DNA of 63,989 nucleotides, taken from positions 1 through 63,989 of the IMG/VR virus record IMGVR_UViG_3300034198_019066; one strand, written 5' to 3'. Shown here piece by piece: positions 9,432 to 19,931 of the stretch (position 1 is the stretch's first letter; each line of letters begins with the position of its first letter). The notes beneath the pieces were generated by a model. The model had not been told where the DNA came from. It worked only from the letters and a program-made list of their open reading frames with translations, and searched no databases. The stretch comes from a virus. A program made the position numbers and the translations under genes.

Positions 9432-12400
9432 ATGTCATCTACAGAATATCTAAGTGGAAACGGATTAATAGCTTACCCCTTTAAGGATGGTAGGGCTATC
9501 AATCCTTCTTTACACATAGCTAATGACATATTCCTAGATGCTCTTTTTGTTATACCTGAGGGGTCTGCGATAACAAGACCCTTTATAAGTAAGTTAACAG
9601 TAATTCAGAACACCATAGGTTTAGAGATTAGCGATGTTCTACAGGGTATTATGGGCACAGTGTCCATACCCTTTACTGATGCTGTTAACCATTTAGGAAA
9701 TACAGAAAGCAGCTTTTTTCATTATGTAGGAAATGGTTGGGTGGTAAAATTTATTTTTGGTCCAGGTATAGAGAACATTAAAGTTTTAGGTATTAATGTT
9801 AATTTTACGCCCGAGCAGACAGAATTTTCTCAGGCTGCAGTTATAAACAATGTTCCTGTTGTTAACGCTTTAAACTTTGAGTCATATATTGATGGAAGTT
9901 ATATTCCATCATCTGTACACATATACTCGTCAGGTGAAGATGCGCTAATGTCCAGGGGCACGAATACGGATTTTAATTTCTTGCTTCCTGAGACTATGTA
10001 TCTGGATGTTAAAAGAGGCAACGGCACAGGATTACATAACCCTTGTGATGATGGTGTTATTACAGATATTTATACAATAAATAATATTAATCCGGATAGT
10101 GCAGGAAACATGTTTATTCTTCCTGATGACTGCTATTCTCTCAAGCTATTAACGTATAACGAAACCCAACTATACAGCTATATCCCTGCCGTAGAAGCAA
10201 ACTATGGAGATTTTACAACACCTATACCTACATCTAACGGAGTGGCTGCCCATACAGGACATTTTAATGCCATAGCCGGAAGTATGGGTGGACACGGTTT
10301 GGTAATACAAAATAACTGCCAACCCAGATGCCCTCCACAAAACTTAAACGCATTTGCTGAATATCTTAATAGAATCACAGATGCTGCTGCTGAGTTATAT
10401 AAGGTGGTTAATAATGACTACGAAACTTATGGCACAGGAAGCATTTCTGGATCTACTTTTACAGTTACACCCGGTGCTTTTTGTGGAGGTGGATTACCTG
10501 CAAATTGGGTAGACGGTATTTGCAATAATAGATTCATAAAATACTTCCACGAGGGGAGAACCATAGCAATACAGTATTCAAGCAATACAACACACACCTA
10601 TACTATATTAGAAGTAATTAACGATAATACTGTATTATTGGCTTCTGTTCCCCCAGCAACCACTAACCACTATCTTCCTTTTAAGGTTTCTGACTTTGGC
10701 GTTAAGAATAAGCTGAATGAAATAATCATAGCTAATAATGAAAAGCTAACTACCAAGAACATTCCGTCAATAAACATAAACTACAGCACTGTAGAGGCGT
10801 ATAATGCTTCTCAGCAGTACGGAACGTTCATCACAGCAGTCATCATTATATACAACCCAGCTATTGATCCGCTGCATTTCACAATTAATTGGTTAACTGG
10901 TGGTCAAGCAACAACAATCCCCAGTTCTATTAAAGTTAAAACTAGTGCAGGAAGTATTAACTACGGAGGCAACCAAGGAGTTATTAACTGTAAGGATTAT
11001 TCCACCTTTGAGGCTATATTTTTCATTCCTTGCTCTCAGGATGCAGCAAACCCTAACGAAGGAACAGTAACATTCCACGTTGTAGACTCAACATCAGGGT
11101 TAGACATAGAAAATTCACCAAAAGTAATTTCAGCGGCTTCTGCCAGTTGTGTTTCCGCCACCACAGGTGTTACATATGTTACAGCCACAGAGGGAACACC
11201 TTTCAGTTACACCATAACAGACTCAAAGGCTGTTTCTTATTATTTTTCCGGGGATATTCCTAGCTGGCTATCCACAGATCCTAGCCCTACACCAGCAAAT
11301 GGCAACTTACACGGTATTCCCCAAGGAGATACAAGTCATTCATACACAATAACAGTATCTGTTTCTGAGGATGGCGGAGGAGCCGCCACTCAAATCATCA
11401 CCATAGATTATATAGCAAAACCCAAAATATTAAATCCTGCGGATAACTTCTTGTTTCAGATTTATCCTCCTGACACCACAAATAGGACATATACTCTGGG
11501 TGCTCCGCTGCTCCCTATAACTGCCACCAATTCACCAACCAGCTATTCTTTCACTGGAATACCTCCAGGAATGCAAGAAAGCGGTAATGGTTTAGTAGGT
11601 CAAATCACCTTAGGAAGTTCTCCATCTTATCCTATATCTTACGACCTAACTGCCACCGCTTCAAATGAAGCAGGAAGCAGTGACCCTATAAGTATAACTT
11701 TAGAGCTTATTAATACACCGATAACCACAGGCAATGCGTATCAGAATACACCATTCTGCTATAGTATCATTACTGGTCCTGAGGTGTTGTCTCAGTCATT
11801 AGCAACAACGCTACCATCTTGGTTATCTTTTGATCCTACCATCAATCCTTCGGGAGGAACAAATCTTGTTTGTAACTTCTATGGCAACAATACATCTTAT
11901 ACTCCGACAGTATACACAATAGTTATTAGACAAAATTTAAAAGGAGGAACATACAGGCTTTTACAATTTTTAATTCCGTATGTATCAATTTCTAGTATCA
12001 CATATCCTCAGAGCGGAGCAAATATCGCTGTATATCCTCCTGACTTTGGAAACACCTCAGGCAGCAATACTCTTTTTACCGCCAATCATCCGCTACTAAA
12101 AGTATTAGCCACTAATAACCCAACGTCATTCACCGCTATAGGACTTCCCAGGGGATTAACCATAGATAATTCTGGGAATATCGTGGGTAGAATTAATGAT
12201 ACTCCTGGAGTATTCAGTATCACAGTAACTGCAACAAACAGTATAGGTACATCTGATGCCGTAAGCTTTAATATGGGGCTATACACACAAGTGCCTGTTA
12301 TTTCTGCATATGAAGGAGTAGGCCTTTGCTATAAGTTCTCTGCTCTGGCTAATGCCACTTCTTTCTACATAACCGGGAATGTACCCACCTGGTTAAATGT

Positions 12401-15400
12401 GGCTTCTACCGTTAGTAGCTCTTGCCATATAAGTGCAAACAGATTAACAGCTCCAACATCTCAAGACTATAATATCAATGTTGTTGCAGTAATCAATGGA
12501 GCTAATCTGTCTCAAAATTACATATTAAGGTACATAGGCTTACCTGTGATTAGTTACCCCACAGCAAATCAGGTTATTAATATAAACTCTCAGAACTACG
12601 GAAGTATTGTTTATACAAGTGATTCTCCATTATTAAAGGTACTAGTATCAAACTCACCCACCTCATACATAGCCACAGGACTACCGCAAGGATTAACAAT
12701 AGATTCTTCGGGTAATATAGTAGGCACAATAGCGGGAGCCCCAGGAAGCTATCAAGTGACTATTACTGCGGTTAATGACGCAGGCTCTGCTGTAGCGAAA
12801 ATATCTATAGTTATTTCTAGTGTTACGATAGTCACTAACGCATTCAAAAATCAACCTTATTGCTATAAATTTAATTCTTTTGGAGCTGCTACTAATTACA
12901 CCTATACAGGAACAGTTCCCAGCTGGTTAACTTTTGATTGGTCTCCAGGAGCTGCTTGTAATTTAAACGGAACTCCAACAGACACTGTTTCTGCAAAGTA
13001 TACTTTTACAATAACTGGTCAAACAGCAAATGGATCAGTTTCAACAAATTTTGAAATAGATTATTTGGTTATACCCACAATCACATATCCTGTGGCAGGT
13101 ACTGTGTATAAGATTACTCCGCCAGATTTCAATGCCAGAATATTTACAACAGCCAATCCTCTATTCGAGGTTACTGCGGACAATAACCCTACCTCCTACA
13201 CCGCCACAGGCTTTAGCAATAACACACTTCAAATAGATACTTCCTCAGGAGCAATCATAGGTGTTTCTGGTAGCGCCACCACTACAAACAATATACCCAT
13301 AACACTAACAGCTAAGAATGCTGCAGGCACATCTGCCCCTGTGGTTGTATACCTGGCTATTTCTTCTTCTCCTACAACAATTAATATAAATGCGAATAGC
13401 GGCCCTGTTTGTTATTTATTTGATACAACCGATAACCCAACAGGATTAACTATAACAGGTCTACCTAGCTGGTTGAGTCTAAATTATCCTGCAGTTAATA
13501 ACTGTAATCTGGCGGGCACAATACCTGCAGGTACCACAACAACATTATCATATAATTTAGCTTTAACCAGAGCTTATGGTGTGGGCTCATTACATCAGAC
13601 AGTAATCCTCAACACCGTTCATCGTCCTGTTATTACTTCTCCGTATAGCGGTAATGATAGTACGCAGCAGAATATGTACACTGTATATCCTCCTGATTTT
13701 AATCATAGGGTATACTCTGCCAGCTCTCCGCTACTAACCTTAAGCGCTACTAATTCTCCTACTACATACAATGCTACCGGACTACCCTCAGGATTGACTA
13801 TAGATAGTCAGGGAAGGGTTGTAGGAGGCTCAGTGACCTCTGCAGGCGACTATATTGTTAGTTTTACAGCTACCAACGCAGCAGGCACATCTGACCCAGC
13901 CGTATGTATAATAGAAGCAAAAAGCACATCTCAGGTTGTTGAAATAGACCAAGGTAAAGTTTTCTGTAACGCGATAACCACAAAAGATGGTGCCACTAGG
14001 TATACATTAACTGGGTCTCTTCCTTCAGGTATTACATTTAACGGTAACCCAGGAATTTCATGCAATTTCTCAGGAATAGCTTCAAGCAGCAATGCGGCCG
14101 GTACTTACCCTATAGATATAACCAGTACATATCCTGGTGGATCTTCTACCGCAGAGATAGATTTTAACTTGGTAGCTCCTCCTACCATAACTACAACCAC
14201 ATCATCATTTAGATTTTTACCTAGCCAATATACCACTGGTTCTCCATACACAGATACTAATCCTTTGGTTCATTTAGCATACACCAATAACCCTACGTCT
14301 TTCTCTGCAACAGGATTACCTCAAGGATTAGAGATCACCTGTTTGGGAAATATCGTGGGCACATTAACCGCAGCATCCGCAGGAAAGTACAACGTTACTG
14401 TGCAGGCTATAAATAACGCAGGGGCATCCCCAGCGTATAAGTTTGTATTAGACTTATCAAAAATAACACCAACCATACGTTGGACAACTCCAGCAGCCAT
14501 ACCCTATGGCACAGCGCTTTCTAGTACCCAGTTAAATGCTACAGCTGTGGATGGCACAGGAGCCACCATACAGGGAACATTTGCATATAGTCCTAGCACA
14601 GGAACAGTACTAAATGCTGGATATAATAATACTTTAACTGTGGTGTTTACACCGAATAATACCTTAGATATAGCCACAGCCACAGCAGGAGTTACCTTGG
14701 CAGTGAATAAATTTACGCCTGTTATAACGTGGAATTCTCCAACAGCCATAGATTACGGTACTGCTTTATCATCAACACAGTTAAATGCAACCGCTACAGA
14801 TCTTAATGGTAATCCAGTACCAGGAACTTTCTCATATTCTCCACAAAGTGGTACGGTATTAGGAGGAGGAACGCAAACGCTGTCTGTTAATTTTTATCCA
14901 ACAGACAACCTAAACTTTAATAACGCCACAGGAACTACTTCACTGGTTGTTAATCCTGCACATGTATTTATATCATGGCAAAACCCAGCAGATATTGTGT
15001 ACGGTGCAAAGCTAAGCTCTACTCAGTTAAATGCTCAGGCATATATAAATAGCGGTAGTACAGTGGCAAATGTTTCAGGAACGTATGTATATAATCCTCC
15101 TTTAAATACTGTGTTAACAGGAGGAAATCAAACTTTGAGTGTAACATTCACTCCTATATCTTCACCAAACTATATACAAACACCAGTTACTGCCACTGTG
15201 TCTATAAACGTAACAAAGGCTACTCCTATTATAACTTGGCTTTCTCCTGCAGCTATTGATTACGGAACCTTATTATCTTCAACTCAGCTAAATGCCGCAG
15301 CAAAAGATCAGTACAACAACGTCATCGACGGTACATTTGTATATAGTCCGGCTGCGGGTACTAAGTTTAACGCAGGAGCGCAGACCTTGAGTGTGACATT

Positions 15401-16910
15401 TACACCCACACTGACCGCAGATTATAACAGCGCCACAGCCACCACCCAATTAACAATCAATAAAGCCACACCCCAAATAAACTGGAGCAATCCTACCCCT
15501 ATTAATTACGGTACTGCATTGTCATCAACACAATTAAATGCAACAGTTTCACCTGACGCAGGCGGAACTACAATTAATGGAACATTAACATATACTCCTG
15601 CCTTGGGAGTGGTTTTAAACGGAGGAGCACAGCAGTTATCAGCCACCTTCGTCCCTAATGATACTGCAAATTACATCACATCAAGAGTGAATGTTTCTAT
15701 CCAGGTTAATGTTGTGACTCCAACAATTAATTGGACACCTATGGCGAATATAGACTATGGGACAGCACTCAGCAACACAGAGTTAAGCGCCGTGGCTGTT
15801 CCTAATCCAACAATTCCTAATTTAGCTCAGGCTCCAGGAGTAATAACCTACAGCATACCTTCCGGAGCTATAACCCTTGGATCGGTTCTCGATGCCGGAA
15901 GTTATACTGTCACAGCTACATACACTCCTAGTAATCCTGCTAATTTCTCAAGCACTACTGAAACTAACACATTGATGATAAATAAAGTAACTCCTGTGTT
16001 AACCTGGAAACTCCCTCCTACCAATATACCTTACCTAACCCAACTACGGACTACAGATCTCAATACCTCCGCAAGAACAAGCAAAGGTTCTGTCATACAG
16101 GGGACTTTCAGCTATAGCGCAAACTCTACTACTTTAACATTAGCCGATCCAGGATCTCCTGCTTCTGGAAGTAATCCTGCAGTTCCTCCCTCTTTAGGTA
16201 CGGTATTGCCAGCAGGCAGCTACTCTGTAAGTGCAGCATTTACTCCACAGAACACAAACAACTATAATACTCCAACACCATTGACCTCCTCTATGGTAGT
16301 GAACAAATGTGAGGTTTATATAAATTGGGACAGTAATGCGAAGGCAAATTATTACCAAACCGGAGTAACATATAGTTGTCTATACCAAGGACCTCCAGCT
16401 AATGAATTTAGTCCTTATGTGATTGGAACAGATATAGTCGGAGGAGTATTGTCCAACCAGGCGCATTTGACTGTGGCAGGTACAGTAATACCAGATCCTT
16501 TGACTCCTGTGAAGATATCGGTAACACCACTAGACTCTTTAGGGAATCCTCAGAATGTGTATGGAGGAGCTAGCTTCTCTCCTACAGATACCGCGAATTA
16601 CTCAACAATACAGTACGGTAGTGACAGTAAACGCTTAGGTATAACTAAATTTAGTAATATAATTACTTGGGCAACCCCTGCTCCTGTGTCTTCCGGTACC
16701 ACATTAAGCGCTGCGCAGCTTAATGCCACATTCCACGACTGTGGAGGAACAGACATACAAAGCCTAGGAACCGTAGTATATAATCCACCAGCAGGCACAA
16801 GATTAACCAATACCACAGCCGTGTATGTGACATTTACTCCTACTCCAGGTACTGCTGCAGATAGAGGTTTCTCTATAGTCACAAAGACTGTTGACGTTAA
16901 GGTACAATAG
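9432..16910 (+). CDS. Giant tail-fibre/adhesin with Ig-like repeats (YP paralogue 2)
   Basis: 2492 aa, the largest gene here. It has three parts. Residues 1 to about 560 begin with the YP motif (LSGNGLIAYPFKDGR) and probably anchor the protein to the tail. Residues about 570-1675 contain alternating putative Ig (He_PIG-like) domains, with the recurring signature N-x-PT-x-Y/F-x-ATGLP-x-GL appearing six times. Residues about 1677-2490 contain about nine repeats of roughly 83 aa. Each begins I-x-W-x-x-P-x-x-I-x-YGTxLSSTQLNA and ends near FTP, the bacterial Ig-like fold common in surface adhesins. The likely role is host-surface or glycan binding at long reach. No signal peptide, consistent with virion assembly rather than export. 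Confidence 0.75.
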   Translation: MSSTEYLSGNGLIAYPFKDGRAINPSLHIANDIFLDALFVIPEGSAITRPFISKLTVIQNTIGLEISDVLQGIMGTVSIPFTDAVNHLGNTESSFFHYVGNGWVVKFIFGPGIENIKVLGINVNFTPEQTEFSQAAVINNVPVVNALNFESYIDGSYIPSSVHIYSSGEDALMSRGTNTDFNFLLPETMYLDVKRGNGTGLHNPCDDGVITDIYTINNINPDSAGNMFILPDDCYSLKLLTYNETQLYSYIPAVEANYGDFTTPIPTSNGVAAHTGHFNAIAGSMGGHGLVIQNNCQPRCPPQNLNAFAEYLNRITDAAAELYKVVNNDYETYGTGSISGSTFTVTPGAFCGGGLPANWVDGICNNRFIKYFHEGRTIAIQYSSNTTHTYTILEVINDNTVLLASVPPATTNHYLPFKVSDFGVKNKLNEIIIANNEKLTTKNIPSININYSTVEAYNASQQYGTFITAVIIIYNPAIDPLHFTINWLTGGQATTIPSSIKVKTSAGSINYGGNQGVINCKDYSTFEAIFFIPCSQDAANPNEGTVTFHVVDSTSGLDIENSPKVISAASASCVSATTGVTYVTATEGTPFSYTITDSKAVSYYFSGDIPSWLSTDPSPTPANGNLHGIPQGDTSHSYTITVSVSEDGGGAATQIITIDYIAKPKILNPADNFLFQIYPPDTTNRTYTLGAPLLPITATNSPTSYSFTGIPPGMQESGNGLVGQITLGSSPSYPISYDLTATASNEAGSSDPISITLELINTPITTGNAYQNTPFCYSIITGPEVLSQSLATTLPSWLSFDPTINPSGGTNLVCNFYGNNTSYTPTVYTIVIRQNLKGGTYRLLQFLIPYVSISSITYPQSGANIAVYPPDFGNTSGSNTLFTANHPLLKVLATNNPTSFTAIGLPRGLTIDNSGNIVGRINDTPGVFSITVTATNSIGTSDAVSFNMGLYTQVPVISAYEGVGLCYKFSALANATSFYITGNVPTWLNVASTVSSSCHISANRLTAPTSQDYNINVVAVINGANLSQNYILRYIGLPVISYPTANQVININSQNYGSIVYTSDSPLLKVLVSNSPTSYIATGLPQGLTIDSSGNIVGTIAGAPGSYQVTITAVNDAGSAVAKISIVISSVTIVTNAFKNQPYCYKFNSFGAATNYTYTGTVPSWLTFDWSPGAACNLNGTPTDTVSAKYTFTITGQTANGSVSTNFEIDYLVIPTITYPVAGTVYKITPPDFNARIFTTANPLFEVTADNNPTSYTATGFSNNTLQIDTSSGAIIGVSGSATTTNNIPITLTAKNAAGTSAPVVVYLAISSSPTTININANSGPVCYLFDTTDNPTGLTITGLPSWLSLNYPAVNNCNLAGTIPAGTTTTLSYNLALTRAYGVGSLHQTVILNTVHRPVITSPYSGNDSTQQNMYTVYPPDFNHRVYSASSPLLTLSATNSPTTYNATGLPSGLTIDSQGRVVGGSVTSAGDYIVSFTATNAAGTSDPAVCIIEAKSTSQVVEIDQGKVFCNAITTKDGATRYTLTGSLPSGITFNGNPGISCNFSGIASSSNAAGTYPIDITSTYPGGSSTAEIDFNLVAPPTITTTTSSFRFLPSQYTTGSPYTDTNPLVHLAYTNNPTSFSATGLPQGLEITCLGNIVGTLTAASAGKYNVTVQAINNAGASPAYKFVLDLSKITPTIRWTTPAAIPYGTALSSTQLNATAVDGTGATIQGTFAYSPSTGTVLNAGYNNTLTVVFTPNNTLDIATATAGVTLAVNKFTPVITWNSPTAIDYGTALSSTQLNATATDLNGNPVPGTFSYSPQSGTVLGGGTQTLSVNFYPTDNLNFNNATGTTSLVVNPAHVFISWQNPADIVYGAKLSSTQLNAQAYINSGSTVANVSGTYVYNPPLNTVLTGGNQTLSVTFTPISSPNYIQTPVTATVSINVTKATPIITWLSPAAIDYGTLLSSTQLNAAAKDQYNNVIDGTFVYSPAAGTKFNAGAQTLSVTFTPTLTADYNSATATTQLTINKATPQINWSNPTPINYGTALSSTQLNATVSPDAGGTTINGTLTYTPALGVVLNGGAQQLSATFVPNDTANYITSRVNVSIQVNVVTPTINWTPMANIDYGTALSNTELSAVAVPNPTIPNLAQAPGVITYSIPSGAITLGSVLDAGSYTVTATYTPSNPANFSSTTETNTLMINKVTPVLTWKLPPTNIPYLTQLRTTDLNTSARTSKGSVIQGTFSYSANSTTLTLADPGSPASGSNPAVPPSLGTVLPAGSYSVSAAFTPQNTNNYNTPTPLTSSMVVNKCEVYINWDSNAKANYYQTGVTYSCLYQGPPANEFSPYVIGTDIVGGVLSNQAHLTVAGTVIPDPLTPVKISVTPLDSLGNPQNVYGGASFSPTDTANYSTIQYGSDSKRLGITKFSNIITWATPAPVSSGTTLSAAQLNATFHDCGGTDIQSLGTVVYNPPAGTRLTNTTAVYVTFTPTPGTAADRGFSIVTKTVDVKVQ
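11160..14460 (+). repeat. Six super-repeats of paired He_PIG-like domains
   Basis: Within the 2492-aa protein, the signature N-x-PT-x-Y/F followed by TG(L/F/I)P recurs near nucleotides 11531, 12115, 12651, 13182, 13753 and 14285, about 530-585 bases apart. Between these lies a second domain type with a C-Y-x-F...W-L-x-F/L pattern and another Cys 15-25 residues later. So each unit is a pair of Ig-like domains of about 90 residues. Base-level identity is modest, so the repeats are old or kept diverse. Confidence 0.65.
14464..16905 (+). repeat. About nine C-terminal Ig-like repeats (YGTxLSSTQLNA type)
   Basis: Units start near 14476, 14728, 14972, 15230, 15476, 15727, 15996, 16316 and 16660. 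The first six are 245-270 bases each. The core motif YGTALSSTQLNA is nearly identical in five units and degrades in the last three. These units resemble MBG/YDG-type bacterial Ig-like domains. Uneven decay suggests growth by internal duplication towards the start of the array, with older units at the C-terminus. Confidence 0.65.
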
Positions 16911-16928
16911 TTGAATAATGTATAAGTT

Positions 16929-18254
16929 ATGGCAATCAACACATTAAGCTTTTTAAACAAGAATCAGTTCAGAAGTTACCCTCTGAAGGCAGGTTCTGTG
17001 CTCACAGCCATAGATGGTAAGAGTATAACAAACGATCTATTTGTAGGCTTAAGTATATCAACCACAATAGACAGACGTAATTTATTCGTTAGACAGATTA
17101 GCGCTAATAATGGAAATATCGTTGTTACTATCGCCGGAGAGTTAGAAAACGGCTACTTTGAGAGCTTAGGATCTTTTTCAGGTAAAATAACCGAAGATTT
17201 TACCTCTCTCACCCTCACAAGCTATCTTCCTTTTACAAGCGGGAGCCTGGTTATAGGTTCTAGCGATGCAATTTCAAAGCTTTCAGGAGTATATACTTTT
17301 CACAAAGAAACACTTCAACTAGAAGAATCCACAGTGTTTTATTATACACCTCCTCCTGTTAGAAGTGTGATGAACAATGGAAATTACCTTAGAGGAAATG
17401 TTCGATTTGGTGTATTAAACAACCTCGTTAAATCCAGAGACGGAAACAACATTCTTTTTGGGGTTATAGACTCTCAATCTGTTGCCAGCTTGGCAGACTT
17501 GCATTCCGCGTTTAATAACTGTAGAACCCCAGTGATCAGGTATATAGATGGAGCAGTTCCATTTTATGATAATTCAGGAATATACCCAGATCTGCAAGGT
17601 AATCTCTTTATGGTGGGGGTGGCTCCTATTGTTTTTTATGGAGAACAAGGAGAAAATACCGTAGATGCTAATAACTTACCGGTATACAACGGAGGTATTT
17701 CTGTGGGTACAGTTGCCCTATCTGGTAGTAAATTAACCTTGGAGACATTGTGTACTACCCGTAATTCAGTTCTTCCTCCGGTAAATCCAAACTATATAAA
17801 TAATTATCCTAATAATGTTACAACAACACCCACATTAATAGGAAAACAAAGCTATTATACAAAGTCTAGATCTGTTCCTTCTAGTTTTATATCTGCAACA
17901 GAGCCAGAATTTACATGGTGGCCTCAGTTCTTATCTAATATAACGCCTCCTGCAGCTATAAGTGCGGTAGGAGGAAATGTCTCGAATATAGGAATCATAC
18001 CATCCATAAACTCAGCTAAGAAAGTGATAGCAGTATCTTTGGTGAACAGCGGTACAGCGTTGTTGAACTTAACAATAAGACAAAATGACAATAGCTTAGC
18101 AGACTACACAGGCGTAGTGGTGCATCCTAATCAATCTATAACTGTGTTGGCTACTAACCCTGTAACTGTTGCATCAGGAGACGCTTTTACTGTACGATTC
18201 AACAGTGTATCAGGAGGGTCTTCTTTACTCCTTCCATACGTACTCTATAGATAA
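16929..18254 (+). CDS. Tail-surface protein with YP-motif N-terminus (paralogue 3)
   Basis: 441 aa. It starts SFLNKNQFRSYPLKAGS, then has the second shared element DLFVGLSI near residue 38. The body is beta-prone and rich in Ser, Asn, Gly and Val. The last about 90 residues (KKVIAVSLVNSGTALLNLTIRQ) look like a small beta-sandwich, often a carbohydrate- or receptor-binding tip. Probably shares a docking site with the other YP proteins. Start chosen at 16929, 18 bases after the giant gene's stop. Confidence 0.58.
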   Translation: MAINTLSFLNKNQFRSYPLKAGSVLTAIDGKSITNDLFVGLSISTTIDRRNLFVRQISANNGNIVVTIAGELENGYFESLGSFSGKITEDFTSLTLTSYLPFTSGSLVIGSSDAISKLSGVYTFHKETLQLEESTVFYYTPPPVRSVMNNGNYLRGNVRFGVLNNLVKSRDGNNILFGVIDSQSVASLADLHSAFNNCRTPVIRYIDGAVPFYDNSGIYPDLQGNLFMVGVAPIVFYGEQGENTVDANNLPVYNGGISVGTVALSGSKLTLETLCTTRNSVLPPVNPNYINNYPNNVTTTPTLIGKQSYYTKSRSVPSSFISATEPEFTWWPQFLSNITPPAAISAVGGNVSNIGIIPSINSAKKVIAVSLVNSGTALLNLTIRQNDNSLADYTGVVVHPNQSITVLATNPVTVASGDAFTVRFNSVSGGSSLLLPYVLYR

Positions 18255-18257
18255 TTT

Positions 18258-19025
18258 ATGGCTGATTATAATGTATTAGGCTGGCAGAATGAGAACGGAT
18301 TAACTAATTATCCGTTTGTAGATCCTTTTGATATACAGGATCTTTTTGTAGATGCCTCTTTTATTCAGTTTGATAACTTTATACCTAGATTATCGTCTGT
18401 GTTGGTAGGATCAGATTATATATCAATAACCATAACTTTTGATTCTGGTGATAGTATGGGTACTATCACCCACACAGATTATATAAACGGTAACAGGGCA
18501 ATAAGATATTATGATTCTGTTACAAACAGATATTTAGGTTGTTTAACCACAGGCGAGGGAGTGAATACAGCCTGGGCTTCTTTTGTAGGTCAGGATATAA
18601 GACGTAATCAACCTTTTATATCCTCCACGGTAAGAAGCATTCCATCCAAAGATGCTGTGTATACTTTAGATAATTCATACGGAGATATAACCTTTAGTTC
18701 TTCGCAAGATGTAGCAGATGTATACACAGATATCGGAGGGATTGTTTATCAGACGGTGGCAGGAGGAAATACTGTTTTTTATAATATAAACAACAGTATT
18801 CCAGCTATTACTTTTAATGCTGTAGCAAATCACGCTATACCTGCGAATAATAAAATATACCCATTGAAAAAGATTAATTTGGTAAACCCTATAAAAAACA
18901 ACGTATATCTGGACAGCAACGACGTTGTTAAATTCAACTCTATCAATAACCAGAATCTTAGCATTTACCTGGTAGGGCAAAATGGTGCAGGTTCGTCTAT
19001 TGTGCCGTCCACACTATCTCACTAA
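18258..19025 (+). CDS. Tail-surface protein with YP-motif N-terminus (paralogue 4)
   Basis: 255 aa. N-terminus WQNENGLTNYPFVDPF followed by DLFVDASFIQF fits the shared two-element docking domain. The rest is beta-rich, with no enzyme motif or coiled coil. It lies three bases after paralogue 3 and two bases before paralogue 5, in one transcription unit. Small size suggests a short fibre or an adaptor plate for longer fibres. Confidence 0.57.
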   Translation: MADYNVLGWQNENGLTNYPFVDPFDIQDLFVDASFIQFDNFIPRLSSVLVGSDYISITITFDSGDSMGTITHTDYINGNRAIRYYDSVTNRYLGCLTTGEGVNTAWASFVGQDIRRNQPFISSTVRSIPSKDAVYTLDNSYGDITFSSSQDVADVYTDIGGIVYQTVAGGNTVFYNINNSIPAITFNAVANHAIPANNKIYPLKKINLVNPIKNNVYLDSNDVVKFNSINNQNLSIYLVGQNGAGSSIVPSTLSH

Positions 19026-19027
19026 TT

Positions 19028-19930
19028 ATGGAAATTGTAGAATGGCTTAATGAAAATGAACTAAGAGCTTATCCTTTGATAGAGGGTAAGACTATTGCTG
19101 CTATACCAGATAACACCATACTAGACTTGCAGCTGGTATTAGACGAAAATACTTCTCCTGTAGGAGCAGAGTTAATAGATTTCACTGTTGGGTTTTATCA
19201 GGTAACAATTAACTTTACAGGAAATAACAGTTTTAGTTTTTCATATACTAATGGTGAGACAGGCTCTTTGAGCGATATCTCATATCCTCTATATCTAAGA
19301 AACGACAAAGGCAGTCTATTGGTTTTAGGGAAAGGGTTGATGGAGGTAGAAACCTATTCTACAATAGTGTGTAACGTTCCTGTAGAGCCCGCCACGGTAT
19401 ATCAGTTTGGTGGTGCATGGTTAGGCGTAACCAGTCTTAATAGCTCTCCTAAGTATTTAAGCATAGCTAATAGCGTAGAACCTGAACTCCCGTTGGTGGT
19501 AGACGAGACCACAAATGGAGTAATCGGAGATGTTGAATTAGATCCAGGGTATAACTTTAGAATAAATTTTAATAATAATCTTATTAATATGGCTGCTGGA
19601 TTTGGGTATGGGTTACAGATGAGCTGTAATACCCATTTTATAGATCCTTCATTGCTAGATTGCCCGGATATAGTTTCATATATCAATGGTGTGCCTCCTG
19701 ACAGCTCAGGAGTGTTTAGATTCACCGCAGGAAGCAATATATACTTGTTTGACGGCAATTCTGTGGCAGATCCTATCTATGATAAGAATGTAACTCCAGA
19801 ACTAACCACATACACAGATCTATCAGGTAAAACACATGATGGTCTTAACGCGAACACCCTATTTGTTGGGTTGACATTCCTTGAAACTGATCTATGCTCT
19901 CCTGTACAGCTTTTACCCACAAATAATTAA
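19028..19930 (+). CDS. Tail-surface protein with YP-motif N-terminus (paralogue 5)
   Basis: 300 aa. N-terminus WLNENELRAYPLIEGKTI is the clearest version of the shared motif, followed by TILDLQLVLDE. The middle (residues about 60-160) has alternating beta segments. Residues about 200-240 contain CNTHFID and YINGVPPDSSGVFRF, resembling the KKINGVSPEPSTGNIS stretch of paralogue 1 and the TINNINPDSAGNMF stretch of the giant fibre. The similarity therefore extends past the docking domain. Confidence 0.58.
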   Translation: MEIVEWLNENELRAYPLIEGKTIAAIPDNTILDLQLVLDENTSPVGAELIDFTVGFYQVTINFTGNNSFSFSYTNGETGSLSDISYPLYLRNDKGSLLVLGKGLMEVETYSTIVCNVPVEPATVYQFGGAWLGVTSLNSSPKYLSIANSVEPELPLVVDETTNGVIGDVELDPGYNFRINFNNNLINMAAGFGYGLQMSCNTHFIDPSLLDCPDIVSYINGVPPDSSGVFRFTAGSNIYLFDGNSVADPIYDKNVTPELTTYTDLSGKTHDGLNANTLFVGLTFLETDLCSPVQLLPTNN

Positions 19931-19931
19931 T

